Assembly: GCF_042453785.1 (NCBI RefSeq)
Contig: NC_091664.1
Span: forward strand, 3,956,501 to 4,020,500
Direction: 5' to 3'
DNA length: 64,000 nt
DNA from: Malus domestica
Taxonomy: Eukaryota > Streptophyta > Magnoliopsida > Rosales > Rosaceae
The notes below the pieces were generated by a model. The model saw only the letters and a list, made by a program, of their open reading frames with translations, made no database searches and was not told the origin of the DNA. Every line of letters begins with the position of its first letter. Positions within the stretch are counted from its first letter, which is position 1. Shown here in pieces: positions 10,236-23,800 of the stretch. A program made the translations under genes and the position numbers.

Positions 10236-13200
10236 ATGGCAAACATGATGAGGTTTAAAGATTTTTGGGTAAAGAAGACACTGGTGGGTCTTGGGTTGGG
10301 CCAGTTTCTCTCGCTTTTGATCACTTCTACAGGCTTTTCATCATCTGAGCTTGCCAAAAAAGGTTCGATTTTTCTTATTTTTTACTGTCTATGTATGTTT
10401 ATTTCAATGCGAGTGAGTCATTGGGTATGTAATAACTGCAAAGAACAATATAATCCGTGATTGATTGCTGACGAGTAAAGTAAAGGTCCATATTATGAAA
10501 TTATATTGTTTCTGCATTTTCCGCGGCCCTTGCAAAGCGGAGAGGCTTGTTGGCTTGGAGTTGTCCTTTTTTTATATTGTTTCTGCATTTTCTGAAACAT
10601 TGACTGTCATCTGTTATTTGATATATGCTGTTGGATTGGTGTGGTGATTATGCTTCTAAATTTGGTTTTTTGAGGTTTAATTACCAGATGCCAAAACCTG
10701 CAAGTAAGTTTTGTTGGATGTAAGTATATATTTGGGAGGTCCACTTTTACAGTACAATCCCATTTGGAGATTGTAACTATTTATACATTCACCATTCACC
10801 AATTATCTCTCGTTTTGTTGGCCACAATCTCCGAGGCTAAGTCGATGGTCCTCTTTTCAAATTCTACTGAAACTCTTCATATTGTGATTCATGTAAGGTT
10901 GCCGCGTCATGTAGTCTTCTTTTCACTAAATTGTTTCTTGTATTCCTTGTTCATTCAAAATGTAAGGTCTTTTTAAAAGGATTATTATTTAATCATTCGT
11001 TTAATGTTTTTATTTTTGGCAGGAATTAATGTTCCTACTTCACAGTCTTTTCTGAACTATGTGCTCTTGGCAATTGTATATGGAGGTATCATGCTTTACC
11101 GAAGGAAGCCACTTAAGGTCATTTTTTTTGTGCCTCTATAAGACTACCTTTTTTCTTTATGTAGATATGATTTCCTTTTCGCTTTATGTGATACAATTTG
11201 GTTTTTAGACATCTACATCTAGCTTAAGTTTTAGTGTTTTGAGACTTTGTTATATAGATTAGTAGCATGTTGTTAAACGGCAGACTTGGAGGATCACTGC
11301 AATCATGATGACATATAAAGGGCATTTGTTAGACCCTGGAACTGTGACCCTAGGGGGTTCTGTTAAATTAGTGATTTTTGGATTGTACATGTGTAGTTAA
11401 CCAAATGATGGTTCTTGGTAATAAACGAAATTACTGAAAGAAAAAAAACGAAGTGATAGAACCTGCCCTTGGTCTGGCAAAAAAATAGAACCTGCCACCA
11501 TGGTGAGATGATCCATGCATATGGATTGTCCAAAATGAAACATCTAAAGCATATTAAAAATGTGTGTGTTTCCTTGTGGGAGGTGCCTTTGAGTGATCAC
11601 AAATGAGAGATTGACTGATTTTGGTTGGTTGATGTTATGATTGTGCTTTCTGTCAATTGGTTGCGGCTTTTGATCTTAACATTGATGTTATTGGTTTAGT
11701 TTAAGAAAGAGCTAATTTAGCTGGCTAAAAAGACTAAAGTAGTGAACCTTTAAGTGGTTCTTTTACAGCATAACTACGAAGTAATCAACTAACATGTTCA
11801 TAAATCATTAAAAAATGGTTTCTAAAGACTTGTTCTCTTATCTCCCTTCGGAATTTGTGCAGGCTAAATGGTATTATTATGTGCTTCTGGGAATAGTGGA
11901 CGTGGAGGCAAATTTTCTAGGTGTGTATTTTATTTTGTAGAGCGAGCGTATACTTTGGTTTTATTTTTTTAAACTGGACTGATGTTTGCAACTTACGGAA
12001 TTCTGAGGATTTGTTCCTTACATTGGAGACTTAACCATATTATGAATTTAATATCAAATCTTGGCCTCAACCCCATAAAGAAAGAAAGAGAAAAAGAAGA
12101 AGAAGAATTCCTAGCTTTGGCCACCGCACAGGCTTCCATTTTACAGAAAACTTGAAAAATGAAGAAATTGACGTGTGAAAGATCTGGAAACCAAAACAGC
12201 AGCATGTAAACAGCAAGTACCAATGCAACCATCGAATTAGAACTACAGCTACAGTGTAGTCTATCCTAAGATGTATTCTGCTTATTGATTCTTGAATAAA
12301 GAAACTGTGAAGCTTGATAAAAAATAAAAATAAAAAAACTGTGAACAACTGCCATCGCTTAAGTTTTACTTTCAAGTTATAAGTACAGTATGTGTGCTGG
12401 ATATTTCTAGTAGTAAATTTGAATAAAAATTGGTTTCCTACAACAGTTTCATATTTGATAACTTATATCATTTGTTCTGCAGTGGTGAAGGCTTATCAAT
12501 ACACATCTATAACAAGCGTAATGCTGCTGGATTGTTGGTCTATCCCATGCGTTATGCTTCTTACTTGGCTTTTCTTAAAAACAAAATATAGATTTGCAAA
12601 GATAACTGGTGTGGTGGTTTGTGTTGCTGGGCTAGTCATGGTTGTTTTTTCAGATGTTCATGCAGGTGACCGAGCAGGTAAACAAAATGTCTGGTCAAGT
12701 GTAGCTTTTTCCAATTATCTTGGTTTTGTTATTAAATTCTTTTAACCATATATAATTAGGTTGGGGTAAATTATCCTGCATATGTTTGTTGAGTGGTATT
12801 CTGATGTTATATGCACTGTTATGACTTGTAGGAGGGAGCAAGCCCAGTGTAGGAGATGCCCTAGTAATTGCTGGTGCTACGCTATATGCTGTCAGTAATG
12901 TCAGTGAGGTAAGTAAATACTCAATCTTTCTGGGTTTTAGGAGTAGCCAAATATTTCTTGTTATTAACATAGCTTATGCCTGTTTCCATTATCATAGATA
13001 ATGATGGGATATCTAGTAAACAAAGGTTTAACACGGGGGAAAGTCTTCATAGATGCTACTTGGCATTTGCATATTACTTGATTCTCTTATCTTATGCAGG
13101 AGTTTCTAGTAAAGAATGCCGACAGGGTTGAACTTATGTCCATGCTGGGCTTGTTTGGTGCCTTCGTCAGTGCTATCCAAATGTATCCTTTGGTTTTGGA

Positions 13201-13557
13201 TCTAGGCAATCAATATTTAGAAGAATTATGACTTCTTAGTAAACGTGTGGACTTCTGTGATTGTTTTTTAGTTGATTATGTTCATTTTTTTAAAGGGGAT
13301 ACTATTGCTGGAGCTTATGTGGAGTTTTGTTTGATCATCTATACATGCAGTTTCAAATGAATTACTTACACCTTAATTTCCTTCAACTTGTGCTTTAAAT
13401 GTCATAATAGATTATACAAAGAAGTTAATCATGTACAAAGTGGTGTTAAGTGTTTTATACATGTGATTCTATTATCATGTTGTAACCCTTAATGATTCCT
13501 ATAGGAGCATACTGGAGCGCCATGAGCTCAAATCCATTCACTGGTCGTCTGGGGCAG

Positions 13558-13604
<47 letters not shown>

Positions 13605-13667
13605 TGAACAATTCAAACTTGCTCATAGCTACAGTACACATCTGCACATCAGCAGCAAGAATTTGAT

Positions 13668-13698
<31 letters not shown>

Positions 13699-16166
13699 AT
13701 TGAACAATTCAAACTTGCTCATAGCTACAGTGCACATCAGCAGCAAGAATTTGATTCCCTTAAAATATCGAAACTAAAATATTCCTGCCATTTTTATTGT
13801 TAAATCAGTTGGATACAGAGAGTCAAATTGAACATGCTACATCACATTTAAGACATTTTTGCTTTTTGGTGCCAAAATAGGTAATTTGATTGATCTATAA
13901 AGGAGAGCTGAGTTATTTCTTCTTTTCATGCGAATAATAAACTAATTGTTACAGTTGATTATTTTTGGTATTAACCAACAAATTATATGGAACAACCTGG
14001 AAATTGTTGGTGCCAATCTCTCGTGGTCAAATGTCTTCATTTACAAAGTGAGCATCTAGGAGTGATAACCTGCATGAACACATAGAGGGAAAAGGTTGTT
14101 GCAGTAGGGGATACCAGGGTGTGCTAAACTGGCATTCATGGCCGAGTTAGTTTAGCTGATGTTTGGACTTTTTGCAGAGCATATATGATAGGCAAACTGT
14201 ATTAGCTTGAATCCGATTTATGCAGAGGCAGAATAGGTAGGCCAGTGTGTGTATGGGGTATCAGTAGTACACCAGAGTCTTCTGACACAACTCCAACTCC
14301 TGTGATGTTACTGTACATTCACCTTTTTCAGGAGGGGGCACATGGCCCAGTGTCTTGGTTCGTGGTCTATCCCCAGCCATGAGGTAGGGATTAATTAGCT
14401 GATCTGGACAGGTACGGTCAGCTTGGATTATCACAAGCTGGTTCTTGAAGTTGATAGTGCAGGAGACATTATGCATTGTCCATTTGTCCTCCACTGGTTA
14501 AATCATTTTGATCTGACCTAGTAAAATTGGGGCCATTGATGGAATCTATGGATTTGGTATGAGCTGCCTTTGGGCTTTTTGAGGGCTTTGTAGGCTTCTC
14601 AGACTACCAATAACACATAGGAAAGGCTCTGATATCAGATCTAGACAATACAACTTGAATGAATTTTCATAGTAGATCAATGAACCATGTACGGAAGAAT
14701 TTCTTCCTGAGGGAAAATACTAATAGTTGACGAATTTTCCATCACCTTAAAATTTAGTTGTGCTTGCATTTTGACGGTCTCTTGTCCATGTTAATTACAG
14801 GTACTTCCTTTTGTTGGATTTTCAGTGGCTATGTTCCTGTTTTACTCATTTGTCCCAGTCTTACTGAAGGTATGATGTTTCAAACAATTGATATTTAATG
14901 ACTTGACTAGTAGTCTGAAGCTTAATGTGCATTAATCCTTTAATGTTTTGCGAGTCATGTGAAAATTCATTTACAAGTTATGAAATCTCAGTTTGGTAGC
15001 AGTTACGTCCACTTTCTATATGAAGTATGAATCAAGTAACCTGTTCCCTTAATAGTCAAGTTTTACATCATAAAATTGTCCAATTGAATGTATGAAAAGA
15101 CTTGTTCGTGTAGCATCAACCGCGTGCTTGCTGATTCTCTGCCCTGCATCTTTCTTTGGCAGTTTAAGAGAAGGTTGTTTTAGGTTAGATCATGGGATCA
15201 AGTTTTCCATGCAAAACATAGAAAAGTAAATGAATTTTATTTTGGCACGTAGTGTATGGTTTAGAGCTTTGTGTAATGAATTTTGTTTATCCTTGCAGGC
15301 TAATGGATCCACAATGTTAAACCTCTCGTTGCTAACCTCAGACATGTGGGCAGTCTTAATTCGCATTTTTGCGTACCATGAGAAGGTCTGTAAACTAATT
15401 GTATTGCCATCTCCATTCTTTATCATGAAAATTTGCAGTCATCTGTACTTTTTTTATATTAGAACGTGAAATTCCCTTTCTAAGCCATGAATCGTCTCAG
15501 GTTGATTGGATGTACTTTGTGGCCTTTGCTGGCGTTTGTGTTGGGCTTGTTATTTATTCGGGGTATGTAATTTTGGTTCTCTTTTCAGTTTCTTTGTCTT
15601 GACAGGCCTACCTCACTTGTTTACATAATTACAACTGTTCACAGAATTCATCTAGGTAATAACTGCTGTAATGAGTTTTGTGAAAGGATGTTGTAATACG
15701 GGAATTTATGCTGATTAATATTGGCCGACCCCACTTAGTGGGATAAGGCTTTGTTGTTGTCATTATAACATTGGCAGAAGCCTAGTAGTCATTCTAGACA
15801 TCAGCTCGTCAATAAAAACACTTATCGTTCCTAGCCACTTGTGCGGTGCTGTGATTCGTGTCTTCTGATGTGCACAAGTATTTTATCTCCTCCCTCTTAT
15901 GCCAGCAGACTAATGTATGCATTGTCCTCTACATTTGATACAGGGGTGAAGAGGAGGATCAACGCCGTGCTGATGTTGCGGATGAAAATGCAGAGCGAAG
16001 CAAACATTTTGACGAGGAAGCTGGTCCAGTAGGCCGAGGAACAGGGGCCGGAACCTCAAAATCTGGGGATAGCAGCAGGCATGAGACTGTTACTGGTAGC
16101 AGTACAGAAAGGGAAGTAGCTGACAGCAAGAGCGTAGGAAAATATGTACAAGGGAGGAAATCATGA
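10236..16166 (+). CDS. SLC35F1/F2/F6-like (DUF914) membrane transporter
   Basis: This is a multi-pass membrane protein of the drug/metabolite transporter superfamily, close to human SLC35F1/F2 and to the Arabidopsis At3g59310-At3g59340 group (anthocyanin-related membrane protein-like). The substrate is not known from sequence. Eleven exons join in frame to 375 residues: 10236-10362, 11023-11117, 11863-11920, 12483-12677, 12832-12908, 13100-13182, 13505-13556, 14801-14869, 15299-15385, 15501-15562 and 15944-16166, all with GT-AG borders. Family landmarks are DVEANFLVVKAYQYTSITSV, MLLDCW, GFSVAMFLFYSFVPVLLK and the last helix DWMYFVAFAGVCVGLVIYSG. The tail after the last helix is hydrophilic and acidic then Ser/Thr-rich (EEEDQRRADVADENAERSK...), and probably faces the cytosol. 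The start is the first ATG of a frame leading into a hydrophobic helix (LVGLGLGQFLSLLI). The longest intron (13557-14800) holds duplicated CT repeats, and an Au-like SINE tail sits in the last intron. Confidence 0.93.
13561..13741. repeat. duplicated (CT)n microsatellite block in an intron
   Basis: A CT run at about 13561-13600 is followed by ATTGAACAATTCAAACTTG... ending GAATTTGATTCCCT. A second CT run (about 13671-13698) is followed by the same unique sequence again. The whole CT-plus-flank unit of about 110 bp is duplicated in tandem, with an 8-base difference (CTGCACAT) and point changes. Confidence 0.9.
15722..15763 (+). mobile_element. Au-like SINE 3' tail
   Basis: GGCCGACCCCACTTAGTGGG followed by ATAAGGCTTTGTTGTTGT is the conserved 3' end of plant Au SINEs. 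Only the tail is recognisable. It lies in the last intron of the SLC35F gene. Confidence 0.7.
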
Positions 16167-17842
16167 ACAAAAGTTTTCTTACTCAAAACTCAAGAGGCTA
16201 TATCAACATAGGTGACAAGAGACGACGGCGACCGCCGCGGTAAAGGAAGTAATGTTGGCTTCATTGCATTGCTATTTAAACAAAAACTTGAACAATGGAT
16301 GTTTGAGGGTTGAAAATTGTGGATGTATAATTTTTTTTTTCTTTCTTTGGCAAATGATAGGATACTAAATTCGTCTAAATTACCGAGACGAGGATTCGAA
16401 CGAGTCTGGAAGTTTTAGCTGGTCATTCGACGTATGGCGTCGAATTGATCATTAGCTTGTAAAGCAAGGAAGTCGTACCGCCAAGCGTGTGCGTACTGCC
16501 TGCATTAAAATTTCTTGTTTAATGTCACAATGTCACTGGTAGGAAGGTGATTAATAATTTACCAAATGTTAATTTTATGTGTAAATAATAATTGCGTCAC
16601 ACCTTAGTGAAACCTTCTCCTTCCACCCTTTGGATTTAACGAAGTTTTTATAAATATGTTATAATCCAAACAAAAGGTGGAACGAAAAATATTCGTTATG
16701 AAAGGACGAACTTGTGTAAATAAAAAATTTGAAAAGAGTGGAACGAAGTGGTTTCACTAAGAGTGGAACGCATATATCATTCTTTATATATGTCATACTG
16801 CTAACACGTCATCTAGTGATACTCTCCTTTCAAACTTTTTATAAAAACCGAAACAATTGTAAGAAGCCATTAGCCTACAATATACAAGGCTCGTTTGAAA
16901 GTGCTTATAAAATATTTCAAAGTACCTTCAGAAAAAATGTTTTTGATTTCTAAAAGCACTACTTCCTACAAGAAGCACTGGTTATGTGGTTTCTAAAATT
17001 CAATGCATTTTAACTAAAAATTGGTTTCGAAAACATTTTCACCACAAACACTTTCAACCATTTTAAAAGCACTTTTAAACAAGTCATAAACAATTGCAGA
17101 AGCTGATGTATTGTCTAATTCAGACCATTTTGGAAATGTCAACTAGTCATTTTGCTCCAGTTTCAAAGACCATCTGGGAGTCGATTTCAAGGACCATTTG
17201 CGATAGAAACCTATACCAAGTCATGCCGGTGTTCATTCGCCGTCCGTTTAACACAGTAATTTGGTAAGTAACATGATAGTAATAGTAATTTGGTTACTCA
17301 GCAATGCTCTTAATTACTTTATTCTCAACCTGTTTTCTCATTACAGCTCAACTAAAAGTTTATCGACCAAAGAAAGAAAAGCTCAACTAAAAGTGAAAAA
17401 AAAATTCAGCAAACCAGACTACGTTAAGGATCACAAGCTTTCCCATTAGTACGGTCGACGACAATGAAACTGCACCGTTGTTTTCATCGCCGGACATTTT
17501 ATTCTGTCATCTCAACTATCTGCTACTTACATGTTTCCACAATCCTGCTGGTGCAACTTTCAGCCGATCATCATCAGAGCTCCGTCCTGTCTAACATACT
17601 GAAGGGGCTACCGTTTATAATGTTCTTTGTTCTATCATCAGACATATTCTAGCAGAAAGAAGATTCTCTCCTATCAAAGCTAGTACAAGCTTATTGTTTC
17701 TTCGATAAAAAAAAGAAAAACGAAAGAGCGTTACACATCAAAGCGAACGGACAAAGAAAAAATAAATAAGTGAATACCCCTTTGTTCCAGCCCGAAGTTT
17801 ATTTTGAGAACTTATTCCTTCACAGTAGCGCAAATGAACGAA
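16167..17842. other. region between two convergent genes
   Basis: The 3' ends of the SLC35F gene (plus) and the At3g49140-like gene (minus) face each other here. The stretch contains the 3' untranslated regions, a MITE-like element (16889-17084) and AT-rich sequence. No further gene was recognised. Confidence 0.7.
16889..17084. mobile_element. MITE-like element with ~25-bp inverted termini
   Basis: The left end GGCTCGTTTGAAAGTGCTTA pairs with the right end, whose reverse complement is GACTTGTTTAAAAGTGCTTT. The interior is rich in AAAGCACTT-type sequence. Its TGTTTxxAAGTGCTT motif is typical of an abundant small element in woody plants. No exact target duplication was found. Confidence 0.55.
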
Positions 17843-20800
17843 TTAGTAAGACTCCACGCCCCTAACATTATGAGCACTCAACTTTTTGCGGCGAGAGCGT
17901 GGGAACAAAAGTTGCTGAATCTGTTTTTCAGCTGCAACTTCGGATGTGGCCTACATATACACAAGTACACAAAATCCTTTAGTTACCTGTGAAACTAAGT
18001 TGACCAGTGTGCCAGTATCAAGTTATCAATACACGACTAATTTTATGCACTTCTCTCTGTACCTTTTATGAAGAAAAAATCACATGCATGCATGCAGATA
18101 AGCACATGTATGAACGCAGATGAGAACATGCCTCCCGCAAAATGACGGTTTAAGCAAATCAAGCATGGTTATTTGTTTCTCATACAAAATGAAAAGGATC
18201 AAGGGTAAACAAATCTGTGCGTGCTGCAGATTGCATTTCCAATGTCTACTTGGTGAAAGAAATCAACGGACAAGATAACAGATGTAACTAAGGTTCTTGT
18301 CATGGAATAGCCTCCATTTTTATGAACATAGCATGCATTTTATTTTCAAAATGCTTACCCGGACTTTGAAGGGAAAACGATGAGTTTGCACTTCCAACCC
18401 TGAGAAGACTCTAACATCCATTCCAAGACTGTCAACCCCGATTAAATGAGCTCCCTATGAGAGTTATTTCAAGACCAGGAAAATTAAATTATTTGAAGCT
18501 TAATGTAGTAACAAACTAAAACGAAATTTTTTTATAAATTAAATACAATAATAAATAAAAAGCAATGACTATTTGAACCGGCGAGTCGGATCTCAGGACA
18601 CTAATACAGCATTTCAAGATTTGGGGAGCATTGGTGCTTGGTTTTGGTAGTGGGTCCACCTGGGCTCATTGCCCAACAGGAAACACATCTTACTCAAACC
18701 ACTGCAAGTGATAGAATTTCAACAGACGGCCTTATGCCTCTAGACATAGGATTTATTACGCAGATGCTAAAGCATGTGTTCTCTAATGTGCCTTTTCCTT
18801 ATGTGTATAAAAAAGGATATTTTAATCAGGACCCTAAAGGAAACCTCAGATGCTTTACAGACCACCCATGGAGGTACTAATTGTAAATCTCTAAACTCCA
18901 AACCCTAGTCCACCAATTAAAAAATTAACGGAACTTTAGAGAATTCTACAAAAAATGTAAGGTTATGGTCAATCAAATGCAGGGATTACATGAAGCAGAG
19001 TCTAAATTAAAAATAGTCAAGGAAGTTAGAAACCCATGGATCAAACTCTGGTTCACCCCTGTGGTAACAGAAGAACGATCTATCTGTTGAGAATATCGCG
19101 TTTAAGAATGGAAAAATAGAACAAACTCCGGAGATCGAAAACAAATAACCAAGAAAAATAACACCAAGAATTTACGTGGTTTGGCAATATGTGCCTACGT
19201 CCACGGGACAGCAACAACAATCTTTCACTATATCAATAATCAGTACAACCAATAATCTTGCCAAATCTCTAGAACTAGGACTTGACGAAAAACCTGAAAG
19301 AACAAGAACAAGAAATACAGCATCTCTTTTCTTTTCTCTCGCACACTTTACAATATTCTCTCACTCTAATTCCTTGAGTGGTATACAATCTATTGTTTTG
19401 CTCCCTTCTTTCAAAACTAGTACAATGGCCCCTTTATAAAGACATAATAAAGGTCTTCTTCAATAAGGATTACTAATCCTAATTGGAATCCAGTTATGAA
19501 TCCTTCTCCAATTGAGAAAACAACTCCAATGGGGAAAACAATTTAATCCTCTAAGACTATAATTCCTTATAGACGTAGGACAATTTATCATGGGCTGGAA
19601 AAAACCCAACACTATCATAGTCACTGCTAGGCGGCTATTGCAGAAATCTTGACATGCAGACGAATATGTCGACTTTGGTCCTCACCAAAAGGTAATCAGA
19701 AGGACAACTCAGACGCATTGGTCTGGAGGCTAGAAGACTTCGACTCCCTTGCTAGAGGCCTATAGAAAAAAAAATTATGGCAAGAAGATAGTTTGTCGAA
19801 GAGAAAATAAAAGAACAAAGTTTCCACCTTTCATCCGCCTTCACCTAAGTGCAAATCCAGTTTGGTAAGAGACAAGTGATTAGTCATCTTAACTGCTCAA
19901 CTGCCTCTTTGGTACGTTGGTTCTCCTAGCATGTCACGTGAGAAATCACCGAATTACTTCCCAATATGAGGAGGCTAATGGAAGCAAAGTTAAAATCATG
20001 AGGAAATAGACTATCTCACATAAGTTCCTTCATGAATTGTCTGAAGAATAATATGCTGAGCATCAGTTAGATCTACAGCCAAGGTTATGGAGTCTGCTCC
20101 TCCAAGAGGAGCTGAAAGATTCATAATCGAAGACAGAACTTCATCAAGGGAGATAGTTCTTTCAATCACTGCTACATAGTATTCAACTGGACCTCGGCTT
20201 TTGTAAAATACATGTGCTTTGGATTGCTAAACTAGTTTGTTTGAAAACGTCTGGTAAACTGTAAGCCAGTCAACCACGTTTGATACTCAGTCAACTTCTT
20301 CATCTGGTGTCCCCAGCGACCATGTTACATAAGCGTTAACTGCTAGTCGACAAAAATTTAAACAAAGTTTTCCTCATGTACGAATAGAAACATTAGGATT
20401 GTTGTAAGATGTTTATTTGTCTTTTTAGCACCCTAATAAGTCTTATGTCTTTAGAATTAGTGATCCACAATTTGATGTAAGAAAAATTAAAAACTTATTG
20501 ACCCTCCAGGTAGCACTACCATATTCCTCAACTCTAATTTCAATGGGAACTAAGAAATACATAGAACTTTTGGGCATTGCTTGGGCTAAGTAAAGCTGAC
20601 TCAAGTTATGTAAAGACTGGCTACCCGTAAGGATCTCCCAATACACACTACCGTGTAAAGAGAACAAAGTTCCACCAGCGTCAGGCAATGGAACAAAGAA
20701 TTAGTAAGCAAGTTACTGCCCCTATTGAGTTCTTAGCATACAAGGATGATTAGCAAGAACATGACCTTTTTAAATCATCCAAATTCAAAATCGTCAAAAT

Positions 20801-23800
20801 GATGAGCTGTGAAACCTTGGGATATTTGATCCAAAAGATTCATCAAAAGTCCAAACTCATGATGATGTCAATTCTGTAGGCTTATGATATAAGGTGACCA
20901 CTTAATTCCTTACACACTAAACCATACAATCCCAGTCAGGGACATGACTTCACAACACAAAATAGGAGACAACATCCAAAACTTTAGACATGAGTTTGTA
21001 GGTAACTAGTTATAAGCACATAATTACTATGTTGGACACAAAAATTTCTTTCTGTTTGATTCTGTGCATAAACCCTGTTACTTAGACTGTATAATAAAAA
21101 AAGTTTCTTCAAACTTGTAGCATATAAAAGAGGCGCATTGAACATTAAACATAATAAGTCAGCTGCAATACAGCTTATGTTAAACAAATAATTTATTAGT
21201 TACCTCAACATGAAGTCCTTTCCTTTTGCATAAATCTTTAAGAGCAACATCGCACCTAATACCTCTTTCACTGAAGCGTTCTACAATTTCTGAGGTAGAG
21301 TTTACAAGAACATCAGGTTCTGCATCTTGAAAATCGTGCAAGCTAATTGTAGACTGCAAATATCAGAAAAATAAAACAAAATAATATAAGAAGACTTTAG
21401 ATAAACGATGTTAAAAAGTTTGTAAGGAAAAGCCATATATTTGTATACTATTGCCTGCATAAAACATAAGCCAACTTTCTGGACCTTTACAATTCTGAAT
21501 TTAACAAATTAGGCCATATTCTTAAAAGAATTGTTCCATTTAAAACGGTAGAAGCTACATAGATGGCAGTAGAAAGAACATGCCTGAACACCATATACAG
21601 AGAACAACTCTATTCTCATGATCTCCAACCTGTAGAGAGTTGAGCTACGATCACTTTCAGAACTAAGGCTCACACTTTTTCCATCTAAACAAAAAGTTAA
21701 GTTTAGGTCAACTTGAAATAGCCAACAGATATATAACTTGTTATGTCAGTTACAAGAATAACTAGGTTAGGAATTCGGACAGTAACAAGATCTATTAGAT
21801 TTCATCAGCTGAATTAGTGCATACATATCCAATTCATGCCAAAAACCAAAAATATCATATCTGGTTAAAGAAAAACATCTAACCATTTTACTCCACCCAC
21901 CAAGAGTTTGTCAATTTGAAATAGTAAAGCAACCCAAATGTGAAGCACAAAATACCTTTCCAGTCTGAGTTGTATCCATCGCTATCTACGTAATTAAACA
22001 GTCTTCTTACATAGAATTCTTCATCAGCAAAAGCAGGCCTGAGGCATCCTAAAATAGAGACACCATTGGATGGATGATCCATTTTCCTATTGTATTCATT
22101 ATCAATAGCCTACAATAGAACATGCCTAATAAATCAATCCATATTATGTAAGATTAATGTCCAGAAGATCCACATAAAAAACTTTTGTTCTTAATCAAAA
22201 AGCTTCCTCGACCATAGTAACATATAAGCAGTCATTTTCTTTTTCTCGTTTTTCCGTCAATGAGCTACAGAAAATGGAACTTCTAGCAAAGTATAAAAAT
22301 TATTACTCGAATTATCAGGTTACCACTTCTCAAATTCATATACTATACATGGCTCATTAACAAAGTTCATAAAACTTATAACAGTGTGTGAACAGCCTTG
22401 AATGGCCTGCTATATAAATTTATTCTAACCCCCCATGGTATAGCTGGATGCCCACACTCATTAACCATTCTTAACAACAGCTTAAATCGTAAATGCCACA
22501 TACATCTATAAATCACCTTTGTCAAGTACTTTGCAAAACATATAGGATGAATTGAGCTACAAGTATCTGGCAACCCCCAGTCTAGAACATCAGAAACTTC
22601 AGAGTCCACAACCTATTTGAACCAAGAGGTATGTCAGCTTCACCATCTATGCAGAATTAAGAAAGTAAAGTAAGTTAAGTCTAGGAAGAAAGAAGGGGGT
22701 GGGGATACTAAATAGGGAAAAGAAGAGACATCTATAATTCTACATGTAAAATGTGTCTGAGAGATGTAAGAACTGAAAGATGATACAAAACATATGAAAT
22801 CAAATACAAGAAATTCCTTAGCCTTGCTTACAGTGCTATACAGACAAAGTTTATAAAACAACTGGAAGATAAAAAATTTAACACATCAAAGTGTTCTATT
22901 GCGCTTACAAAAGAAACTGTGAGGTTTATAAGAAGGAAAAGTTAGCCATCCAGACCAATTAGAATTTAAATGGTATTTGGCAGGATTTAGATTGGCTACG
23001 CACTTCCCTCTAATCTATTAAAACTTCAAATTGATAGTGGGAATTTCTTTATCCTAGCTACAAAGATTCCCATGCTAATAATTTGGAGTCCGAGGCATCA
23101 GAAGCATCAAGATTATGCTAGGAATTTTATTTTTTCATGTTTTATTTTACCATCTTTTTAGCTTATTTCTGGTCTGTAAACCAAACTGTAAAATGAGGTC
23201 CAATTTCCTTTTCTTCAACCCAAACCCTGGTATTCCCATCTATGTTGGTTCAACCTTTCACCCAATCCTAAATGAAAAAGAGACTGTCATATTTGTTTTG
23301 AAAAATAATAATAATAAAAAATTGCCTCTGCTGACCTCTGAATAATAATCATCGAAAGGGATTTCATCGCTACTGCTACCATCTAGAATGCTGAAATCAC
23401 CAGATATTCTTGCGTCATCATATGCAAGGATATCCATCCCGAACAAAACATTCTGAAGGCAATGCACACATATTAGATATCAATTTTGCCATTAGTAGAA
23501 ATGCGTAAGAAAATCAAAATATAAGTGAAAAATATAACTAAACAATATCAACCACACTTAAGCCTTAACTGTCAAAGCTGGTATAAATGTCAACATATAA
23601 TTGAGGGCATTTCTTTAAAACTTAAAAATATCTGGAATCAAATTGAATATTCGCCAACTCAAAACTTTTAGACCTAGAGATTTTCTGTTAAAGTAAAAAA
23701 AATGTATTAAGGCAAGCAGATCCTTACCACAGGGTTACTTGCTGTACGATCTTCTAATAAGTTTGCATCATCAAAAATTTCAAAATATAAATCTACAGAA

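Larger units (their letters stand above)
18455..21203. other. expanded intron 10 of the At3g49140-like gene
   Basis: This is by far the longest intron of the gene (2.7 kb). It contains a solo LTR (19085-19611), exon-like fragments of an unidentified gene (20020-20226 and about 20500-20690), and an unassigned plus-strand frame (18638-18880). The coding phase across it is 0/0, so none of the inserted coding-like sequence is needed for the host protein. Confidence 0.75.

Noticed and set aside
13492..13803. Frame with Ser-Leu repeats
   Set aside because: It is a translation of the CT microsatellite plus the end of a true exon.
16380..16520. GAGGATTCGAACGAG resembling a tRNA T-arm
   Set aside because: No box A, acceptor stem or cloverleaf could be formed around it.
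18638..18880. Plus-strand frame reading MPLDIGFITQMLKHVF and YFNQDPKGNLRCFTDHPW
   Set aside because: It looks protein-like, but no family is recognised and no splice context or partner exon was found. It is mentioned only as part of the expanded intron.
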